A stretch of DNA of 64,000 bases from Mycobacterium barrassiae (GCF_025822765.1 NZ_JACKUK010000023.1:329535-393534); one strand, 5' to 3'; positions 53,343 to 62,605 are shown, numbered from the stretch's first letter. Numbers and translations are program-made. Notes: generated by a model from the letters alone, not told the origin.

Positions 53343-54833
53343 CTACTCCTGGTCGGCCGGATAGGCGACAGACTTGACTTCCGTGTACTGGGTGAACCCG
53401 ACGATGCCGTTCTGCCGGCCGACGCCGCTGGCCTTGTAACCGCCGAAGGGCGTGTCCGCTCCGTAGCCTGCGGTTCCGTTGAGACCGATGAAGCCGGCCC
53501 GCAGTCGCCGCGCCACCGCCAGGGAATGGTCCAGTGAACTCGACATCACGTTGCCCGCGAGGCCGTACACACTGTCGTTGGCGATTCGCACCGCGTCGTC
53601 CTCGTCCTCGTAGGGGATGACGGCCAGGACGGGGCCGAAGATCTCCTCCTGCGCGATGGTCATCTTGTTGTCGACATCGGTGAAAAGTGTTGGGCTGACC
53701 CAGAATCCCTTGTCGAACTCCTTCGGCGGCTCCGTGCTGCCCACCAGCATCGTCGCGCCCTCGTCGACACCTTTGCGGATGTAGGACAGGATGCGTGACT
53801 GCTGTTTGGCCGAAATGACCGGACCGCAGATCGTGCCGGGGTCCTGCGGATCGCCTGCCTTGATGTTCTCGTAGATACCGCGCAGGATCGCCACGCCTTC
53901 GTCGTAGCGCGACCGCGGCAGCAGCATCCTCGTCGGGGCCGCGCAGCCCTGACCCGCGTGCATCAGCGGTCCGATGCCGATCAGGCACGCAGTGTTGAAG
54001 TCCGCATCCTCGAGCACGATGGTCGCCGACTTGCCGCCGAGTTCGAGGAACAGGCGCTTCATCGTCGCCGCGCCCTTTTCCATGATCCGCTGGCCCACCA
54101 CGGTCGAACCGGTGAACGAGATCATGTCGACCTTCGGCGACAGGGTCAGTTCCTCACCTACGAAGTGATCCGACGCGGTCACGATGCTGACCACACCCGC
54201 TGGGATATCGGTCTTCTCGGCGATGAGCCGACCCAATCGGGTGGCATTGAACGGTGTGTTGGGGGCGGGTTTGAGGACGACGGTGTTGCCTGTCGCCAGG
54301 GCCTGTCCGAGCTTGTTGATCGTGACCTCGAAGGGGAAGTTCCACGGCACGATCGCGCCGACCACGCCGACCGGCTCGTGCCACACCTTCCGCCTGGTGT
54401 TCACGCCCGTCACCGAGACGACCTTGTCACCGAGGTCGGCCTCCCATTCGAAGCTGTCGATCAGCCGGGCGGGATACTTGAGGCCGTCCTCCAGCGGTGC
54501 ATCGAGGTGCGGGCCGTGCGTCACCGCTCGCGGAGCGCCGACCTCGAGGATCAGCTCCTCGCGCAACTCCTCGAGCTCGCTCTCGATCGCTTCGTGCAGC
54601 TGGAGCAGGCAACGCTTCCGAAGCTCCCGGTTGGTCGACCAGTCGGTCTCGTCGAAAGCCCTTCTGGCGGCGTCGATTGCGCGATTCATGTCGGCCTTCG
54701 ACGCATCGGCGACCTCGCCGATGACCTCCTCGGTCGCAGGATTGATGTTGGTGAAGGTCCCCGCCTCCCCATCGACGAGCTTGCCGTCGATGAGCATCCT
54801 GGATTCGAATTTCACTGCGGTGGCTTCAGTCAC
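53343..54833 (-). CDS. Aldehyde dehydrogenase
   Basis: A 496-residue NAD(P)-dependent aldehyde dehydrogenase: cofactor loop FTGSTVVGQRIM, catalytic base Glu in LELGGKSATIV, catalytic Cys in HAGQGCAAPTRML, and the C-terminal GGYKASGVGRQNG. The start GTG 54833 (MTEATAVKFESRML) overlaps the SDR stop by 8 bp. It oxidises an aldehyde to the acid, probably formed by P450 or SDR action in the same operon. Confidence 0.95.
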   Translation of the reverse strand: MTEATAVKFESRMLIDGKLVDGEAGTFTNINPATEEVIGEVADASKADMNRAIDAARRAFDETDWSTNRELRKRCLLQLHEAIESELEELREELILEVGAPRAVTHGPHLDAPLEDGLKYPARLIDSFEWEADLGDKVVSVTGVNTRRKVWHEPVGVVGAIVPWNFPFEVTINKLGQALATGNTVVLKPAPNTPFNATRLGRLIAEKTDIPAGVVSIVTASDHFVGEELTLSPKVDMISFTGSTVVGQRIMEKGAATMKRLFLELGGKSATIVLEDADFNTACLIGIGPLMHAGQGCAAPTRMLLPRSRYDEGVAILRGIYENIKAGDPQDPGTICGPVISAKQQSRILSYIRKGVDEGATMLVGSTEPPKEFDKGFWVSPTLFTDVDNKMTIAQEEIFGPVLAVIPYEDEDDAVRIANDSVYGLAGNVMSSSLDHSLAVARRLRAGFIGLNGTAGYGADTPFGGYKASGVGRQNGIVGFTQYTEVKSVAYPADQE

Positions 54834-55833
54834 TGCTCTCACTCCTGTCGGGTGCCTGTTGCGTGTTTCGCGCCGCCAACGACGCCATGCGCTGCAACGC
54901 CGCCGGCGGAAGAATCTTGGCGGCAAGAACCATCGCCCGCTGGGTCGCCGTCAAGGGGTATGCACCGCCGCGCATCGCACCTTGCCGCGGTATCCCCATG
55001 ACGAGCCGTGACATGTGATGCATCCCCGCTGCCGGCAGCATCCTGTTGGACACCAACAACATCGAGGCATCCGGGCCTACGCCGTGGCGGCGGAACGGTG
55101 CCCGGTCACTCAGCGCCTTCAGTAATCCGTCGACGAACTTCTCCGGAGGCCGGGCGAGCTTCATTGCCAACCGCCCGCGGGTGTTCATGGTGTTGTGGAT
55201 GCGCACATAGGGGCCGTCGAAGTTGCGATCGTCGGTCGTGCCGGCGTCGGTGATGATGTCGGTGTCGTAGGTGCCGGTGACCAGGATCGTGACCCCGAGG
55301 CCGAACGGCGCGATCTCACCGGCCAGCGACTCGCCCCACCGCTCGAGTGCGCCCTTGGCCGCCGAATACGGGGCGATGCCGGGCTGACCCCTGACGCCGC
55401 CCGCACTGGACACCAATACAATTCGTCCTCGTCCGGCGTCGCGCATCCCAGGCAGGAGCGCCTTCGTCAGCTCGACCGGACCCAGCACATGTGTGGCCAA
55501 CATTCTCTGCCACAGCTCCATGTCGGCCTCTTCGACCATGCCCGCAGCCGAAATCCCGGCGTTGTGCACCACGGCAAAGGGAGGGCCCACTGCCTCCTCA
55601 ATCGACTTGGCCGCCGCCGCGATCGACGCGCTGTCGGTGACGTCGAGTTGCACGCCGATCAGCCGATCGTCGTCGGCCTGCGCACCGGTCTCCTCGCGGA
55701 GTAACGGCATCCCGCGATCCGGATTGCGCATGGCTGCTACGACGCGCCACCCCTCGTCATAGAGGCGCGCCGCCGATGCGAAGCCCAAACCCCTGGAAGC
55801 ACCGGTGATGACGATGCTGCGTGTATCAGTCAT
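54826..55833 (-). CDS. Short-chain dehydrogenase/reductase
   Basis: A 335-residue extended-length SDR: ITGASRGLGFASA cofactor loop, HNAGISAAG (NAG), Ser in LVSSAGGVRG, and Y-S-A-A-K in PYSAAKGAL. The 90-residue C-terminal part after the Rossmann core, with several hydrophobic stretches (LLVSNRMLPAAGMHHM), may contact the membrane. It overlaps the AveC-like stop and the aldehyde dehydrogenase start by 8 bp each, so three genes are translationally coupled. Confidence 0.92.
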   Translation of the reverse strand: MTDTRSIVITGASRGLGFASAARLYDEGWRVVAAMRNPDRGMPLLREETGAQADDDRLIGVQLDVTDSASIAAAAKSIEEAVGPPFAVVHNAGISAAGMVEEADMELWQRMLATHVLGPVELTKALLPGMRDAGRGRIVLVSSAGGVRGQPGIAPYSAAKGALERWGESLAGEIAPFGLGVTILVTGTYDTDIITDAGTTDDRNFDGPYVRIHNTMNTRGRLAMKLARPPEKFVDGLLKALSDRAPFRRHGVGPDASMLLVSNRMLPAAGMHHMSRLVMGIPRQGAMRGGAYPLTATQRAMVLAAKILPPAALQRMASLAARNTQQAPDRSESSD

Positions 55834-56959
55834 TCGTACTTTCAGTCGCGCAGCGGTTGCTGATCGAACCCAGCTCGACGTCGACGTTGCGGTACGGCCC
55901 CTGCTGCCAGGTGGCCCACTTGCCTACCGAGTACGGACCCTCGGCGCCGTTGGCGCGGTAATACCCCTGCGGGTCATACACCTTCGCCTCGGGGTACGGC
56001 CACGGGCAGGCAACCGAGGTGGCCAGACCGCTGGCCTTGATCGCCCAGAACCACCCGCCGTAGGCGAAGTACGCCACGTTGATGATCACGAACATGACCA
56101 GGAACGTGCCGAGTACCGGCTTCTTCGGAAACAGCCTGGCCTTTGCAGCGAGCTTCTCCGCCACCGACTTTCCGGTGTCGTCGCGGTAGACGAGGATGGC
56201 CGCCGGAATCATCACGAACGTCACCGACAGCGACTCCCAGATCAGCGGGAACTGGAATGTGCTGCCTGGGAACAACGTTCCGAACGGGATGGCCTGCGAG
56301 TAGATGTACAACCCTGTGCGCACCAAGCTGACTTCCAGGATCGCGTCGAAGATGAAGCCGATCACCAGCACCAGCCCGCCGAGGCTGATCAGCGGGTGCC
56401 GGCTGACGAAAGCCTCGGGACCATGCTTGGCCTGCAGCTTGCGCAGGATCCAGATCGCTGGGAAGTACGGGCCGAAGTAGAACAGGACGTACCCGAACAC
56501 GATGAACGGTTCGACCGTCGGCGACATCATGATCAGGTACCAGTTCTCCGGCCAGTGCAGCAGCGCGGGGTTGTACACCGCGTACGGCGACCAGTTCATG
56601 ATCGGGTCCTGCCACACGATCAGCGTGGTGACGAGGACCATCAGCAGAACGGGGCTACCCGGGTTCTTGCGCCAGCCACGGATGAAGCCGACGGTGAACG
56701 CCACGACGATGATCACCGCCCCGACCTGCGGGATGATCTGCCAGTGGTCGAACCCCGTCAGGAATTCGACCGGGCGAGGCCTTCCCTCGACGTTGGGGTT
56801 GGCCACGCGCGGGTCGACAGCCGTCCGGCCGACCGCGGCAAACAGGCCGAAGAAGCCCAGCCACGCCAGGAGAGAGATGACGCGGCCCCAGTTCGGCCCC
56901 TTGCGCGGCGCCTGCGCCTTTTCCTGCTCGGTGGGAAGCGGTCTCGAATCCGTGGTCAT
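55826..56959 (-). CDS. AveC-like spirocyclase-family membrane protein (long)
   Basis: A 377-residue multi-pass membrane protein (about eight helices). WQDPIMNWSPYAVYNPALLH is the family's recurrent D-P-x-x-N-W motif, and the loop FGTLFPGSTFQFPLIWES and the C-terminal CPWPYPEAKVYDPQGYYR in part are conserved among mycobacterial homologues. The start MTTDSRPLPTEQEK is ATG 56959, one base after the binding-protein stop. In Streptomyces AveC acts on spiroketal/dehydration of a polyketide; here a membrane-bound cyclase, hydratase or accessory of the P450 pathway is possible. Confidence 0.8.
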   Translation of the reverse strand: MTTDSRPLPTEQEKAQAPRKGPNWGRVISLLAWLGFFGLFAAVGRTAVDPRVANPNVEGRPRPVEFLTGFDHWQIIPQVGAVIIVVAFTVGFIRGWRKNPGSPVLLMVLVTTLIVWQDPIMNWSPYAVYNPALLHWPENWYLIMMSPTVEPFIVFGYVLFYFGPYFPAIWILRKLQAKHGPEAFVSRHPLISLGGLVLVIGFIFDAILEVSLVRTGLYIYSQAIPFGTLFPGSTFQFPLIWESLSVTFVMIPAAILVYRDDTGKSVAEKLAAKARLFPKKPVLGTFLVMFVIINVAYFAYGGWFWAIKASGLATSVACPWPYPEAKVYDPQGYYRANGAEGPYSVGKWATWQQGPYRNVDVELGSISNRCATESTND

Positions 56960-56960
56960 G

Positions 56961-58073
56961 TCATTCCTCCCCGAACCGGTCGACCAGATGTGAGTTGACG
57001 CCATCGGCATCGAGCGTGCGAGCCACCAGGTATCCCGAGCCCATCCAGGCTCGACGAGTCCATTTGCCCAGTGACACACGGGTTCCCGGTGCTCCCGAGG
57101 CGGCGGGCATCATCTTCACGCGCTCGAGCGCCTCCTTCACCCCGCGCGGGCTCAGCGGGTGAGCGTCGGTGAAGGCACGGACAAGTGTCGCGGCGACGTC
57201 GCGGTTCACCACCGTCACGCAGAACTCCGGACGACTGCCGTACTTCGCCGCATACCGGTCCAGGAATTCCTGTCCGATGGGGTTCTCCTCGTCGTACTGA
57301 TCGACCCCGATCCAGCCCATGAACGCGTTCCACATGATGGGGTTCACCCACGCGTTCTGAAATGCGGTGGTGGTGAACCGCGGCGGGTCCCAGTCGACGG
57401 CCTCGAGCGCCGGGTTGACGAACACGATGCCGAACCCGAAGCCCAGGTGCACGATCGCCTCGGCCTTCGCGTCGTGCAACGTGCGTACCGCTTCGTTGAT
57501 GTCCTGCGCGGTCTGAGCGATCGACGCTTCGGCGACGATCCGAATTCCCTTGCGGCGACACGCGCTCCGCAGGTTCTTCAGATAGCTCTCGCCGATCAGA
57601 CTCTGCTCGACCAGGACGCCGATCTCATTGAGGCCGCGTTTGGCGACGAGGTCGGCGATGAAGATTGGTTCGTCGGTCATCGACCCCTGGGGAAACGCGA
57701 ATGTCCACTCACCCAGCCAATCGTCGGTGCCGGTGACGCTGATAGCAGGCACCTTGAAGCGTTCTTCGATCGCCTCACGCATCGGCACACAGTTGTCGGT
57801 GATGTTGGGGCCGAAAACCACGAGGCAGCCCTCGTCGACCAATTCACCGTAGGCATCGATCACCGCCTTCACCGAACCCTTCGGCAGGCCTTCGACCTCG
57901 CGGTAGATCATCTGCACCGGACGATCCATCAGGCCCTGCTCGACGGCTTCTTCGAAGATCAGGTCGAAACACTGGGTGAAAGAGGCCAGTAGTTCCTCTG
58001 GAAAACCAGGGGGCAGCGTGAAGTCCATCAGATAGCCGACCTTGATGGGCTCCGCGGTGCTTTCGTAGGACAT
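56961..58073 (-). CDS. Periplasmic-binding-type protein without signal peptide
   Basis: A 370-residue type I solute-binding fold (branched-chain amino acid/AmiC-like): IKVGYLMDFTLPPGFPEELL, VVFGPNITDNCVPMREAIEE, GVLVEQSLIGESYLKNLRSA and TTAFQNAWVNPIMWNAFMG. The N-terminus MSYESTAEPIKVG has neither signal peptide nor lipobox, so it stays in the cytosol. No permease or ATPase of this type is nearby. It might act as a ligand sensor, carrier or cofactor for the operon enzymes (inference). A 16-bp palindrome lies 18 bp before its ATG. Confidence 0.85.
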   Translation of the reverse strand: MSYESTAEPIKVGYLMDFTLPPGFPEELLASFTQCFDLIFEEAVEQGLMDRPVQMIYREVEGLPKGSVKAVIDAYGELVDEGCLVVFGPNITDNCVPMREAIEERFKVPAISVTGTDDWLGEWTFAFPQGSMTDEPIFIADLVAKRGLNEIGVLVEQSLIGESYLKNLRSACRRKGIRIVAEASIAQTAQDINEAVRTLHDAKAEAIVHLGFGFGIVFVNPALEAVDWDPPRFTTTAFQNAWVNPIMWNAFMGWIGVDQYDEENPIGQEFLDRYAAKYGSRPEFCVTVVNRDVAATLVRAFTDAHPLSPRGVKEALERVKMMPAASGAPGTRVSLGKWTRRAWMGSGYLVARTLDADGVNSHLVDRFGEE

Positions 58074-58091
58074 CTGACCTCCCTGGGGGTC

Positions 58092-58107
58092 GACCTAATA
58101 TTTGTTC
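58092..58107. promoter_or_regulatory. Regulon palindrome, copy 1
   Basis: GACCTAATATTTGTTC, a 16-bp imperfect palindrome. It lies upstream of the binding-protein/AveC-like/SDR/ALDH/P450 operon and matches copies at 59032 and 60849. Confidence 0.55.
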
Positions 58108-58135
58108 AGACCCTAGCGGGCGGCGGTTCGCAGCG

Positions 58136-58981
58136 TCAACGGACGTCGGGGGTACCGAGGTAGACGTCGATCATCTCGTTGAGACCACGCCCGACCGACG
58201 CGTCATCAGTGAGCGGCCCCGCGATCGCGGCTCTGGCGGCATCGGGCATGGTCAGGCCCTCGGCGATGAGCCGTCCCGCCGCGATGAGCACCCGTGTCGA
58301 GGCGACCTCGCGCAATCCGCCGGTCTCGAGCCGGCGCATGGCCTGCCCGAATTTCACCAGTTCGGCAGCGGTCGCCCGGTCCACGCCCGATTCGTGGGCA
58401 ACGATCCCCTCTTCGACCTCGGGCTCGGGGAAATCGAACTCGATGGCGACCATCCGTTGCCTGGTGGAGTCCTTGAGGTCCTTCAGGACGCTCTGGTAGC
58501 CGGGGTTGTAGGACACGACCAGGCCGAACCCCGGCGCCGCGTCAAGCGTGATCCCGAGCCGCTCGATGGGCAGTTGCCGGCGGTAATCGGCGAGCGGATG
58601 CAGCACGACCGTGGTGTCCTGACGGGCTTCGACGACCTCGTCGAGGTAGCAGATCGCGCCCTCTCGCACCGCGCGGGTCAGCGGCCCGTCCACCCATACC
58701 GTTTCATCGCCCCGCAGCAGATATCGACCGACCAGATCGGCGGTGGTGAGGTCGTCGTGGCAGGCCACGGTGATCAGTGGGCGGCCGAGGTCGTACGCCA
58801 TCGCCTCCACGAAGCGCGTCTTGCCGCAACCGGTCGGACCCTTCAGGACCAGCGACAGGCCTTGGTGATACGCCGCCTTGAAGACGGCCTCCTCGTTGCC
58901 CACCGCCCGGTAGTACGGGCGCGAAGGGTCGACCTGCGGCATGGCGCCATTCTGATACGCGAGCCCGGACTCGGTGCCCAT
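58136..58981 (-). CDS. MoxR/CbbQ/NorQ-family AAA+ ATPase
   Basis: A 281-residue AAA+ chaperone: Walker [19 protein letters not shown] (about 46-63), Walker [13 protein letters not shown], sensor [20 protein letters not shown], then a C-terminal lid. The core sequence [11 protein letters not shown] is that of CbbQ/NirQ proteins, which remodel Rubisco or NO reductase together with a VWA partner. Here the partner is the upstream 59135-60844 gene. The client is unknown; the P450s or the Rieske oxygenase are candidates. The gap to the VWA gene (153 bp) holds palindrome copy 2. Confidence 0.92.
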   Translation of the reverse strand: MGTESGLAYQNGAMPQVDPSRPYYRAVGNEEAVFKAAYHQGLSLVLKGPTGCGKTRFVEAMAYDLGRPLITVACHDDLTTADLVGRYLLRGDETVWVDGPLTRAVREGAICYLDEVVEARQDTTVVLHPLADYRRQLPIERLGITLDAAPGFGLVVSYNPGYQSVLKDLKDSTRQRMVAIEFDFPEPEVEEGIVAHESGVDRATAAELVKFGQAMRRLETGGLREVASTRVLIAAGRLIAEGLTMPDAARAAIAGPLTDDASVGRGLNEMIDVYLGTPDVR

Positions 58982-59134
58982 AGCGCCCCTTTCGTCGCCC
59001 CGCGTCGTTGCGTTGAGTCAAAGCCTAGACGGAACAGATGTTTGTTTCAAGGATGTCGGGTGTTCCGATCCGCAGTGCCGATAACGCCTTCGGTGGCCGC
59101 ACTTGGGGCTTCCAGCGTTGGCGCACAAGCAAAG
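58982..59134. other. 153-bp gap with promoter
   Basis: Contains the promoter region of the AAA+ gene and palindrome copy 2 (59032-59047). CTAGAC before the palindrome and CAAGG after it extend the similarity with copy 3. No coding frame or hairpin was found. Confidence 0.5.
59032..59047. promoter_or_regulatory. Regulon palindrome, copy 2
   Basis: GAACAGATGTTTGTTT, matching copy 3 (minus strand GAACAGATATTTGGTC) at 13 of 16 positions. It lies 51 bp before the AAA+ start. Confidence 0.5.
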
Positions 59135-60844
59135 TCACGATGCACGGCGCCGTACTTCCGCCGAACGAACGGCCGATCGGAAGAGCGGTCCGACGATGCT
59201 CGCCAGTTGTTCGGGTCGGGCGATGGTCGCGTGCGCCGTACTTCCGAAAACCTTCTTCAAGGCCGCGATATCGGTGCCTGCTCCCACCGTCAGGCATACA
59301 CAGCCGGTCCCCCGACGACGCGCTTCGGTCAGCGCGCGCCTCGCGTCGGCGGCTCCGTAGGCACGCTCATAACCGTGGTCGTATGCCAGTCCGTCAGACA
59401 CGACGACCAGCAGGCGCCGCGACGTGCCGCCACGCGTCTCCAGGACAGCGGAACCGTGGCGGATAGCGGCCCCGAGACGCGAATACGCACCCGGCTCCAG
59501 GCTGTTCAGGCGTCGGATCACCCGCGCGTCGAGGTGGTCGTCGAATCTCTTGACGGGCACCATGTTCACCGCTGCACGGCCCTGTGAGTAATACGCGTAG
59601 AGCGCCACGCGGTCACCCAGGTCATGCAGCGCGACGGTGAGATCGGTGATCACCGCGAGTTGCTGCTGATGAACGGTCCGTCCCACCGTTCCCGGTTCCG
59701 CCGCCGAGCCCGAAACATCGAGCAGCAGAAGCACTGACAGGTCACGGCGACGCCGCAGACTGTCGAGATACACGGCCTCGTCGGGCACGGATCCGGCCCG
59801 CACCTCCACACGCGCCTCAACCGACGCGTCGATGTCGATGTCGTCGCCCTGGGCCTGTCGATGCCGGCGATGCAAGCCCATACCGAGACGCGCCAGGGGG
59901 CGGCGCACCCCGATGGCGGCCTCAATGGCCTGCGGCGCGGACGGCTTGATCCGCGGTTCGATCTCGCGCACGGTACACCAGTCGGGCCGGTAGCTCTTCC
60001 GATCGGCGTCCCACTCCGGATACTTCAGACCGTGCGCCTCGATGTCGGCGACGTCCTCGGCCGACGTTCTGGCCGTGGACGACACCGCGAACGCGCCTCG
60101 GTTCGCCGAATTGGTGCGATGGGTCGGCGAATCGGCGCCCGGCGGTCCGCCGCCGCTGCTTCCCGACTTCCGCGCCGACGACAACATCTTCTTCAACCAC
60201 TTGCCGATGAATCCGCCCCCGCCAACCGGATTGGTGAACAGATCGGGGTCGCCGCTGTCGTCGACCTCACCGTCATCGAGTTCTTCGAGGGCTTCCTTGC
60301 TTTCGCGCCGGGGAACGTGCGCCACGGAGTCGTGGTCCACCTGCTCGGCCGCTCGGACGCCGACCGCAAGCACCTTCTTGGGCCGAATGACACCGAATGT
60401 GGTCGGCGGATCGTCGAGCGGATCCTTACCCGACGCGATGGCGAGCGAGGACTCTGGGGAGTCGCTACGGCCCCCTGTTTCGGCGTCGGCGAACGAACAC
60501 AGCACACCCGGCAACACATCGGCGTTGGCGGCGAGAGCCCGATGTCCTTCGACGGTCAGATAGCGTTCGGCCACCCGGGGATGCCGAAGCAATGCGCCCA
60601 CGATGTCGGGGGCGAGGCTGCCCGCCGCGATCAGTGAGGCATGAGCCGCGACCGATTCCAGATTCTCGCGCGCGGGTGCGGCGGGATCGACGAATATGGA
60701 CTGTCCGTCGGTCCACGACGGCTCGCCGGGGTCGAGGGGTGCCACCGCGACGGGTCGACCGGCGAGCGCGGACGCCAACATGCCCAGCGCCTGCAGGTGG
60801 TCGCCACCGGCGTTGTTCGCCACAGCCACCTCCGACCAGTCCAC
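59135..60844 (-). CDS. VWA-domain protein (CbbO/NorD type)
   Basis: About 569 residues if GTG 60844 (MDWSEVAVANNAGGDHLQA) is the start; a TTG at 60898 would add 18. The C-terminal von Willebrand A domain has the metal-ion site LLLLDVSGSAAEPG (DxSxS) and VVVSDGLAYDHGYERAYG. The middle (about 200-290) is low complexity. This is the partner architecture of CbbQ/NorQ ATPases, delivering them to a metalloenzyme client. It is divergent from the SDR at 60963 with copy 3 of the palindrome between, just inside the start region if the TTG is used. Confidence 0.88.
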   Translation of the reverse strand: MDWSEVAVANNAGGDHLQALGMLASALAGRPVAVAPLDPGEPSWTDGQSIFVDPAAPARENLESVAAHASLIAAGSLAPDIVGALLRHPRVAERYLTVEGHRALAANADVLPGVLCSFADAETGGRSDSPESSLAIASGKDPLDDPPTTFGVIRPKKVLAVGVRAAEQVDHDSVAHVPRRESKEALEELDDGEVDDSGDPDLFTNPVGGGGFIGKWLKKMLSSARKSGSSGGGPPGADSPTHRTNSANRGAFAVSSTARTSAEDVADIEAHGLKYPEWDADRKSYRPDWCTVREIEPRIKPSAPQAIEAAIGVRRPLARLGMGLHRRHRQAQGDDIDIDASVEARVEVRAGSVPDEAVYLDSLRRRRDLSVLLLLDVSGSAAEPGTVGRTVHQQQLAVITDLTVALHDLGDRVALYAYYSQGRAAVNMVPVKRFDDHLDARVIRRLNSLEPGAYSRLGAAIRHGSAVLETRGGTSRRLLVVVSDGLAYDHGYERAYGAADARRALTEARRRGTGCVCLTVGAGTDIAALKKVFGSTAHATIARPEQLASIVGPLFRSAVRSAEVRRRAS

Positions 60845-60848
60845 CGTT

Positions 60849-60864
60849 GACCAAATATCTGTTC
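60849..60864. promoter_or_regulatory. Regulon palindrome, copy 3
   Basis: GACCAAATATCTGTTC, the most symmetric copy (12 of 16 positions self-complementary). It lies between the divergent VWA and SDR genes, 5 bp from the proposed VWA GTG and 99 bp from the SDR ATG. It might control both directions. Confidence 0.55.
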
Positions 60865-60962
60865 CACCGTAGAGTCCGGTCGTACTGGAGTCAATCAAAT
60901 GCAGGCTTGACGCAGACGTGCCGATCGGTGAGCAGAACGAGCGCCGAATCAGCAAGGAGTAC

Positions 60963-61940
60963 ATGGTGATCGACTTCGAAGGCCAGGTCGCGATCGTGAC
61001 CGGGGCAGGCCGTGGACTGGGCAGGCTGTACGCACTGGACCTGGCCCGACGGGGTGCGGCGGTGGTCGTGAACGACCTCGGAGGCACCATGGGTGGCGAG
61101 GGCGCGGATACCGCCGTTGCCGATCAGGTGGTCGACGAGATCAGGGCAGCGGGCGGACAGGCGGTCGCATCGCATCATTCGGTGGACAGTCCCGAGGGCG
61201 GCCAGGCGATCGTCGACACCGCGGTAGACACCTTCGGGCGGCTGGATGCCGTGGTCAGCAACGCCGGAATCTTCAACAGCATCCCGTTCGAGTCGCTCTC
61301 CCCCGACGACTGGCGGCGCATGTTGCGGGTGCACCTCGACGGCGGCTTCTACCTGAGCCAGCCCGCGTTCAAGGTGATGATGAGACAGAACTACGGCCGG
61401 TTCGTGTTCATCTCGTCGTCGGCGGGCAACTTCGGCCAGCCGATGGAGGCCCACTACGCAGCCGCAAAGACCGGCCTCGTGGGCCTGTCCAATGTCATCG
61501 CGATCGAGGGTGCGGCACACGGAATTCTCTCCAACACCGTTCTGCCGACCGGCTTCTCGAGGATGGTCACCGAGACGGTCGGTGACGAGAAGTTCCTCGA
61601 AGAGTCGGGTTTCATGCGCGCCATTCGTGCCGAGCTGGTCGTACCGCTCGTGGTCTTCCTGGCCAGCCGCACCTGCGACTGCACCCACCACAACTACTCG
61701 GCGTGCGCGGGACGCTACGCCCGGGTATTCGTCGGGCTCGGCGAGGGCTGGCTGGCCGACGCAGGGACCGAACCGACCGCCGAGGACATCGCCACGCACC
61801 TCGATGAGGTGTCGGCGACCGACAAGTTCACCGTGCCCGACTCGATCGTCGACGAGGTACTCGAAGTCTGCGACCGCCTCGGCATCAGCGCGATGCCCGA
61901 CAACGCCGAGGTCGCCTTTCCCGAGCCGACGAAGAGATAG
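60963..61940 (+). CDS. SDR, multifunctional-enzyme-type hydroxyacyl-CoA dehydrogenase-like
   Basis: A 325-residue SDR with the wording of the peroxisomal MFE-2 dehydrogenase domain: VTGAGRGLGRLYALDLARRG, VVVNDLGGTMGGEG, VSNAGIF, Ser in FISSSAGNFG, and HYAAAKTGLVGL (Y-x-x-x-K). It likely oxidises a beta-hydroxyacyl-CoA or alcohol with NAD. ATG 60963 with AAGGAG upstream is chosen over the longer frame. The C-terminal 60 residues after TEPTAEDIATHLDEV are extra to the core. Heads a plus-strand operon with the nitroreductase, SnoaL-like and tetR genes. Confidence 0.92.
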   Translation: MVIDFEGQVAIVTGAGRGLGRLYALDLARRGAAVVVNDLGGTMGGEGADTAVADQVVDEIRAAGGQAVASHHSVDSPEGGQAIVDTAVDTFGRLDAVVSNAGIFNSIPFESLSPDDWRRMLRVHLDGGFYLSQPAFKVMMRQNYGRFVFISSSAGNFGQPMEAHYAAAKTGLVGLSNVIAIEGAAHGILSNTVLPTGFSRMVTETVGDEKFLEESGFMRAIRAELVVPLVVFLASRTCDCTHHNYSACAGRYARVFVGLGEGWLADAGTEPTAEDIATHLDEVSATDKFTVPDSIVDEVLEVCDRLGISAMPDNAEVAFPEPTKR

Positions 61941-61948
61941 AAACCGCC

Positions 61949-62605
61949 GTGGATATCGACGAACTTCTCACGACGACCAGATCCGCTCGCAAGGCACTCG
62001 ATCTGGACGCACCCATCGAAATCGACGTCATCCGCGACTGCCTGCGCATCGGACTGCAGGCCGCGAACGGCTCCAATCAGCAGTCGTGGCGCTGGGTGGT
62101 CGTCACCGACAAAGTGTTGCGCGACAAGATCGCCGATCTCTATCGCACCGCCTATCTGGCGAAGGTGGGCGGCCAGATGATCTCCGGTTTGATGCCCGCG
62201 GGCACCTCCGAAGCCAAACTGATGTCGTCTACCGAGTGGCTCGTGGAGCACCTGGCGGACATCCCCGCGCTGGTGATTCCCTGTTACGAAGCCACGATGC
62301 CGAGAACAGCGGGTGACGAATCCTTCTATTTGGCAACTCTTTACGGTTCGATCTTTCCCGCGGTGTGGAACTTCGCCCTGGCGCTGCACAGCCGCGGGTA
62401 CGGGACCTGCATCACGACCCTGCACTTGCACCACAAGGCGGAAGTGCGGGACTTGCTCGGCATTCCCGAGTCGTTCACCCAGGGCTGTCTGCTCCCCGTG
62501 GGACGCCTGCGCGACGGCTTCCGGTTCAGGGCGGCACCCCGCCGTGCGATCGACGAGGTCATCGGCATCAACGGTTGGGAGGGACGACATGGGGAAGACG
62601 ACTGA
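61949..62605 (+). CDS. Nitroreductase-family flavoprotein
   Basis: A 218-residue nitroreductase-fold protein: FMN-contacting RSARKALDLDAPIEIDVI, AANGSNQQSWRWVVVTD, LALHSRGYGTCITTLHLHH and PVGRLRDGFRFRAAPR. GTG 61949 lies 8 bp after the SDR stop. In mycobacteria such proteins reduce quinones or act as F420/FMN enzymes; in this operon reduction of an enone or quinone-like intermediate is plausible. Confidence 0.9.
   Translation: MDIDELLTTTRSARKALDLDAPIEIDVIRDCLRIGLQAANGSNQQSWRWVVVTDKVLRDKIADLYRTAYLAKVGGQMISGLMPAGTSEAKLMSSTEWLVEHLADIPALVIPCYEATMPRTAGDESFYLATLYGSIFPAVWNFALALHSRGYGTCITTLHLHHKAEVRDLLGIPESFTQGCLLPVGRLRDGFRFRAAPRRAIDEVIGINGWEGRHGEDD

Noticed and set aside
53323-53988. 220-codon extension in front of the second P450
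   Set aside because: It is a second frame of the aldehyde dehydrogenase gene; P450 homology begins at MSQLFDD (53322).
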